Shown: piece by piece, positions 14,959 through 17,113 of the stretch
How positions within the stretch are numbered: position 1 is the stretch's first letter
Layout: each line of letters opens with the position of its first letter
NCBI GenBank assembly: GCA_900552415.1
Contig: USAD01000018.1
Span: 1 to 17,113 of the forward strand
From: an uncultured Parabacteroides sp.
Lineage (GTDB): Bacteria > Bacteroidota > Bacteroidia > Bacteroidales > Tannerellaceae
Direction: 5' to 3'
DNA: 17,113 bases
Made by a program: the position numbers and the translations under genes
The notes under the pieces: generated by a model
Databases searched by the model: none
Seen by the model: only the letters and a program-made list of their open reading frames with translations
What the model was told of the DNA's origin: nothing

Positions 14959-15681
14959 ATGAAAAAAGTTAGTGTATTAGTCGCTACAGTGATTGTAGCA
15001 ATGGGAGCGATGTTTACATCTTGCGGAGGATCACATCCCAGCGCAAGCTTGAAAACGGCGGTCGATAGCGCGAGCTACGCGATTGGCGTAAGCACGGGTG
15101 CCGGTTACAAAGAAAACCTGAAAACCCTGCCGGGTGAAGAAGCCAATGTTGACGACCTGATCGCAGGTTTCATCCAAGCTATCAAAGGTGATTCCGCTGC
15201 CTTGAAAATGACTCCGGAAGAGGCACAACGTTATCTGCAGACCTACTTCGTAGAGGCTCAAAACCGCGAGGCTCAAGAGAACAAAGAGGCAGGTGAGAAA
15301 TTCCTGGCTGAGAACAAGACAAAACAAGGCGTTATGACTACCGAAAGCGGTCTGCAATATCAGGTAATCACGGAAGGTACAGGCGCTAAACCGACTGAGA
15401 CAGACAAGGTAAAAGTACATTATACAGGTACTCTCTTGGACGGTACAAAATTTGACAGCTCGTTGGATCGTGGCGAACCCGCAGAGTTTGGCGTTAACCA
15501 AGTAATCAAGGGTTGGACTGAAGGCTTGCAAATCATGCCGGTTGGCTCAAAATACATTTTCTGGATCCCGTCAGAACTGGCTTATGGCGAGCGTGGCGCC
15601 GGTCGCGACATCAAACCAAACAGCGTACTGAAATTTGAGGTAGAGCTGTTGGAGATCGTAAAGGACGACGCTAAGAAATAA
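14959..15681 (+). CDS. FKBP-type peptidyl-prolyl isomerase, lipoprotein
   Basis: This 240-residue paralogue of the preceding gene carries a lipoprotein signal, MKKVSVLVATVIVAMGAMFTSC, with acylated Cys22 and GG after it. It should sit in the periplasm or outer membrane and help fold exported proteins. Residues 30-115 are the helical FKBP N-terminal domain (SYAIGVSTGAGY). The FKBP domain spans about 130-240 with Tyr155 (HYTGTL), Phe165-Asp166, QVIKGW (181-186) and LAYGERGAGRDIKPNS. The C-terminal part is easily aligned with its neighbour (RGEPAxFGVxQVI, MPVGSK, LAYGExGAG), while the middle is more Gln/Glu-rich. Codon use is less GC-rich than that of the upstream genes. A good terminator follows 24 bp after the stop. 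Confidence 0.94.
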   Translation: MKKVSVLVATVIVAMGAMFTSCGGSHPSASLKTAVDSASYAIGVSTGAGYKENLKTLPGEEANVDDLIAGFIQAIKGDSAALKMTPEEAQRYLQTYFVEAQNREAQENKEAGEKFLAENKTKQGVMTTESGLQYQVITEGTGAKPTETDKVKVHYTGTLLDGTKFDSSLDRGEPAEFGVNQVIKGWTEGLQIMPVGSKYIFWIPSELAYGERGAGRDIKPNSVLKFEVELLEIVKDDAKK

Positions 15682-15704
15682 TTGCCATAATAATCATTAT
15701 AGAG

Positions 15705-15746
15705 AGCGAATAAATATGCTTAAAAGCATTTTTATTCGCTTTTATC
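15705..15746 (+). terminator. Hairpin terminator after the FKBP pair
   Basis: AGCGAATAAA (15705-15714) and ATGCTT (15716-15721) pair with AAGCAT (15724-15729) and TTTATTCGCT (15731-15740), with one internal mismatch, followed by TTTATC. The two-base loop would open to a wider one in practice. Confidence 0.8.
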
Positions 15747-15799
15747 ATTTATTTTGCCACTTTCCTCTTTCAAAATGACATTCGTAATAAATTAATTAT

Positions 15800-15807
15800 T
15801 ACTTTTG
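15800..15807 (+). promoter_or_regulatory. Putative -7 promoter box of the Lrp/AsnC gene
   Basis: TACTTTTG matches TAnnTTTG and lies 40 bp before the preferred ATG at 15848. If it is used, the upstream ATG at 15818 would fall very close to the transcription start, which favours the shorter protein. Confidence 0.45.
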
Positions 15808-15847
15808 GTAAAAACATTTGGATACACCTTATAAGCATTATTTTAAA

Positions 15848-16324
15848 ATGGAAAAAATAGATAAACTAGACAGGCAGATATTGAACATCATTTCAAAGAA
15901 TGCCAGGATTCCGTTCAAGGATGTAGCGGAGGAATGTGGGGTGTCGCGCGCGGCCATTCACCAACGAGTTCAGCGCATGATCGACATGAATGTGATTGTC
16001 GGATCCGGGTACCATATCAATCCGAAAATCTTGGGATATAACACTTGCACATATATCGGGGTAAAACTGGAACGTGGCTCCATGTACAAGGAAGTCGTCC
16101 CAGAATTTGAGAAGATCCCTGAAATTGTTGAATGTCACTTCACGACAGGTCCATATACGATGCTCATAAAATTGTATGCTCGCGACAATGAGCATTTGAT
16201 GGAATTATTGAACACCAAGATTCAGGAAATTCCTGGCGTGACGGCAACAGAAACACTGATCTCACTTAGACAGAGTGTTAAACGGGAAATTCCCATTTGT
16301 GATATAGACAAAATTAAAGAATAG
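15848..16324 (+). CDS. Lrp/AsnC-family transcriptional regulator
   Basis: I take the ATG at 15848 (158 residues, MEKIDKLDRQILNIISKNAR) as the start. The frame is open to an earlier ATG at 15818, but the added residues DTPYKHYFK are not part of the family fold. An N-terminal helix-turn-helix (about 22-43, FKDVAEECGVSRAAIHQRVQRM) is followed by the RAM ligand-binding and oligomerisation domain (about 65-140, with IVECHFTTGPYTMLIKLYARD). Such regulators bind DNA as dimers to octamers and respond to amino acids, often acting as global or local controls of amino-acid metabolism. The gene stands alone between two terminators, so its targets cannot be read from context; autoregulation is common in the family. 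A relation to the lysine exporter upstream is only a possibility. Confidence 0.93.
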   Translation: MEKIDKLDRQILNIISKNARIPFKDVAEECGVSRAAIHQRVQRMIDMNVIVGSGYHINPKILGYNTCTYIGVKLERGSMYKEVVPEFEKIPEIVECHFTTGPYTMLIKLYARDNEHLMELLNTKIQEIPGVTATETLISLRQSVKREIPICDIDKIKE

Positions 16325-16355
16325 TTTTTTTAATGTTATTATATTGATTATTCCT

Positions 16356-16405
16356 GATAAGCCTCGGTTTGTCCCCTAAAAAGGTCACCGAGGCTTATTC
16401 TTTTT
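16356..16405 (+). terminator. Hairpin terminator after the Lrp/AsnC gene
   Basis: The arms ATAAGCCTCGGT (16357-16368) and ACCGAGGCTTAT (16387-16398) pair perfectly over 12 bp around an 18-nt loop, followed by TCTTTTT. It lies 32 bp after the stop codon. Confidence 0.85.
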
Positions 16406-16418
16406 CAGAAGCGAATCG

Positions 16419-16426
16419 TATATTTG
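16419..16426 (+). promoter_or_regulatory. Putative -7 promoter box of the subtilisin-like gene
   Basis: TATATTTG matches TAnnTTTG and lies 30 bp before the ATG at 16457, just after the Lrp terminator. No -33 TTTG was seen. Confidence 0.5.
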
Positions 16427-16456
16427 TTATTTACAAAAAACAGGCTTTCAATAATT

Positions 16457-17113
16457 ATGTCCAAATTATCTTATTTGATATCATTGCTTTTCCTTTTTAT
16501 AATTACCGTGACTTCATTTGCGGCAGATTCCTATGGCTTTCGGGTTTATCTAAATAACAAAGGTAATGAAGCCATCCAATTATCCCCTCAGGCGCTCGAA
16601 AGGAGAAAACGACTATCGATTCCTTTAGACGATATGGACCGTCCAATCGCATCACAATGCTTAGATTCATTAGAAAAAAATGGATTCCAGATAATCGTAT
16701 CAAGTCGGTGGCTCTCTACCGTAGTAGTTGCCACGAATGATAGCGCTAATATTGAACGCCTGCAGCATTTATCAATTGTCGATTCAATCAAATGGGTTTG
16801 GAAAGGAGAAATAGATCAAAGTAGCACAATTGAAAAATCCTGGGACAGCGATCAACACCTAAAACCCGCAGACAATCCCTTACGTTCTCCGTACGGTTAT
16901 GCAGAGGAGCAGATCAAGATGGTGAAAGGTGATCGCCTGCATAAAGCCGGATTTAAAGGAAAAGGTGTCGTCATTGCCGTAATAGACGATGGCTTTAGAA
17001 ATGCTGATCAAATTACGGCATTCGATTCTCTTCAGTTGATGGGAACACGTAATTTTGTCTTTCCTCAGCGAAGTGTCTTTGAAGGAGATGATCATGGAAC
17101 AAAAGTACTCTCC
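16457..17113 (+). CDS. Exported subtilisin-like serine peptidase (S8), cut by window edge
   Basis: The frame from the ATG at 16457 stays open to the edge, giving 219 residues. It begins with a signal peptide (MSKLSYLISLLFLFIITVTSFA, probable cut near residue 22). A prodomain-like region of about 120 residues follows. The catalytic domain starts near 145 with SPYGYAEEQIKMVKGDRLHKAGFKGKGVVIAVIDDGF, in which Asp177 is the first member of the Asp-His-Ser triad. GDDHGTKVLS at 210-219 supplies the His (His213). The catalytic Ser (GTSxA motif) would be beyond the edge. Proteins of this type in Bacteroidales are secreted or surface proteases, some with a C-terminal sorting domain that cannot be judged here. 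The codon use is much more AT-rich than that of nadA. The start is supported by the promoter box 30 bp upstream and by the signal peptide. Confidence 0.9.
   Translation, partial: MSKLSYLISLLFLFIITVTSFAADSYGFRVYLNNKGNEAIQLSPQALERRKRLSIPLDDMDRPIASQCLDSLEKNGFQIIVSSRWLSTVVVATNDSANIERLQHLSIVDSIKWVWKGEIDQSSTIEKSWDSDQHLKPADNPLRSPYGYAEEQIKMVKGDRLHKAGFKGKGVVIAVIDDGFRNADQITAFDSLQLMGTRNFVFPQRSVFEGDDHGTKVLS

Overview
The window looks like chromosomal DNA of a Bacteroidota member of the order Bacteroidales, most like Parabacteroides or a near relative. The order is supported by many promoter cores that fit the Bacteroidota -7 consensus TAnnTTTG/TTCG, by a GH92 lipoprotein, by an exported tricorn-like protease, by a two-gene LysO and by a DUF6261-like protein. 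The genus is a guess from protein style and was not tested. No tRNA, rRNA, insertion sequence, integrase or CRISPR array was seen.

Layout. Positions 1-2422 (minus strand) hold the N-terminal three quarters of an exported tricorn-type S41 protease cut by the window edge. Its upstream region (2423-2659) carries an inverted repeat over the promoter and a strictly 22-bp-phased array of ATTACCA/TGGTAAT palindromes. From 2660 to 8590 (minus) lies a transport block: a PiT phosphate transporter with a PhoU-like cytosolic tail, an overlapping NhaC antiporter plus DAACS symporter pair, and a LysO-type lysine exporter encoded as two overlapping genes. Diverging from lysO is a GH92 alpha-mannosidase lipoprotein (8706-10976), which converges on a DUF6261-like gene of unknown function with a Pro/Asp/Thr-rich tail (11050-11886).

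The 516 bp from 11887 to 12402 contain no credible gene. They contain five exact-length 41-bp tandem repeats, a promoter, and a mirrored set of AACCGGTT/AACCTGTT operator-like sites in the leader of nadA. nadA (quinolinate synthase, NAD synthesis) converges on a Sir2 deacylase (NAD consumer) that lacks the usual zinc cysteines, with one strong hairpin between them. To the right are two tandem FKBP-type prolyl isomerases (one cytoplasmic, one lipoprotein), a Lrp/AsnC regulator, and the start of an exported subtilisin-like peptidase cut by the right edge.

Taken together the genes are mostly housekeeping, envelope and transport functions with separate promoters; the only probable multi-gene transcripts are nhaC-DAACS, the lysO pair and the two FKBP genes. 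I did not find a defence system or a new multi-gene system. The least explained signals are the three regulatory repeat structures: the 22-bp array at 2504-2632, the 41-bp array at 11994-12198 and the mirrored sites at 12295-12366.
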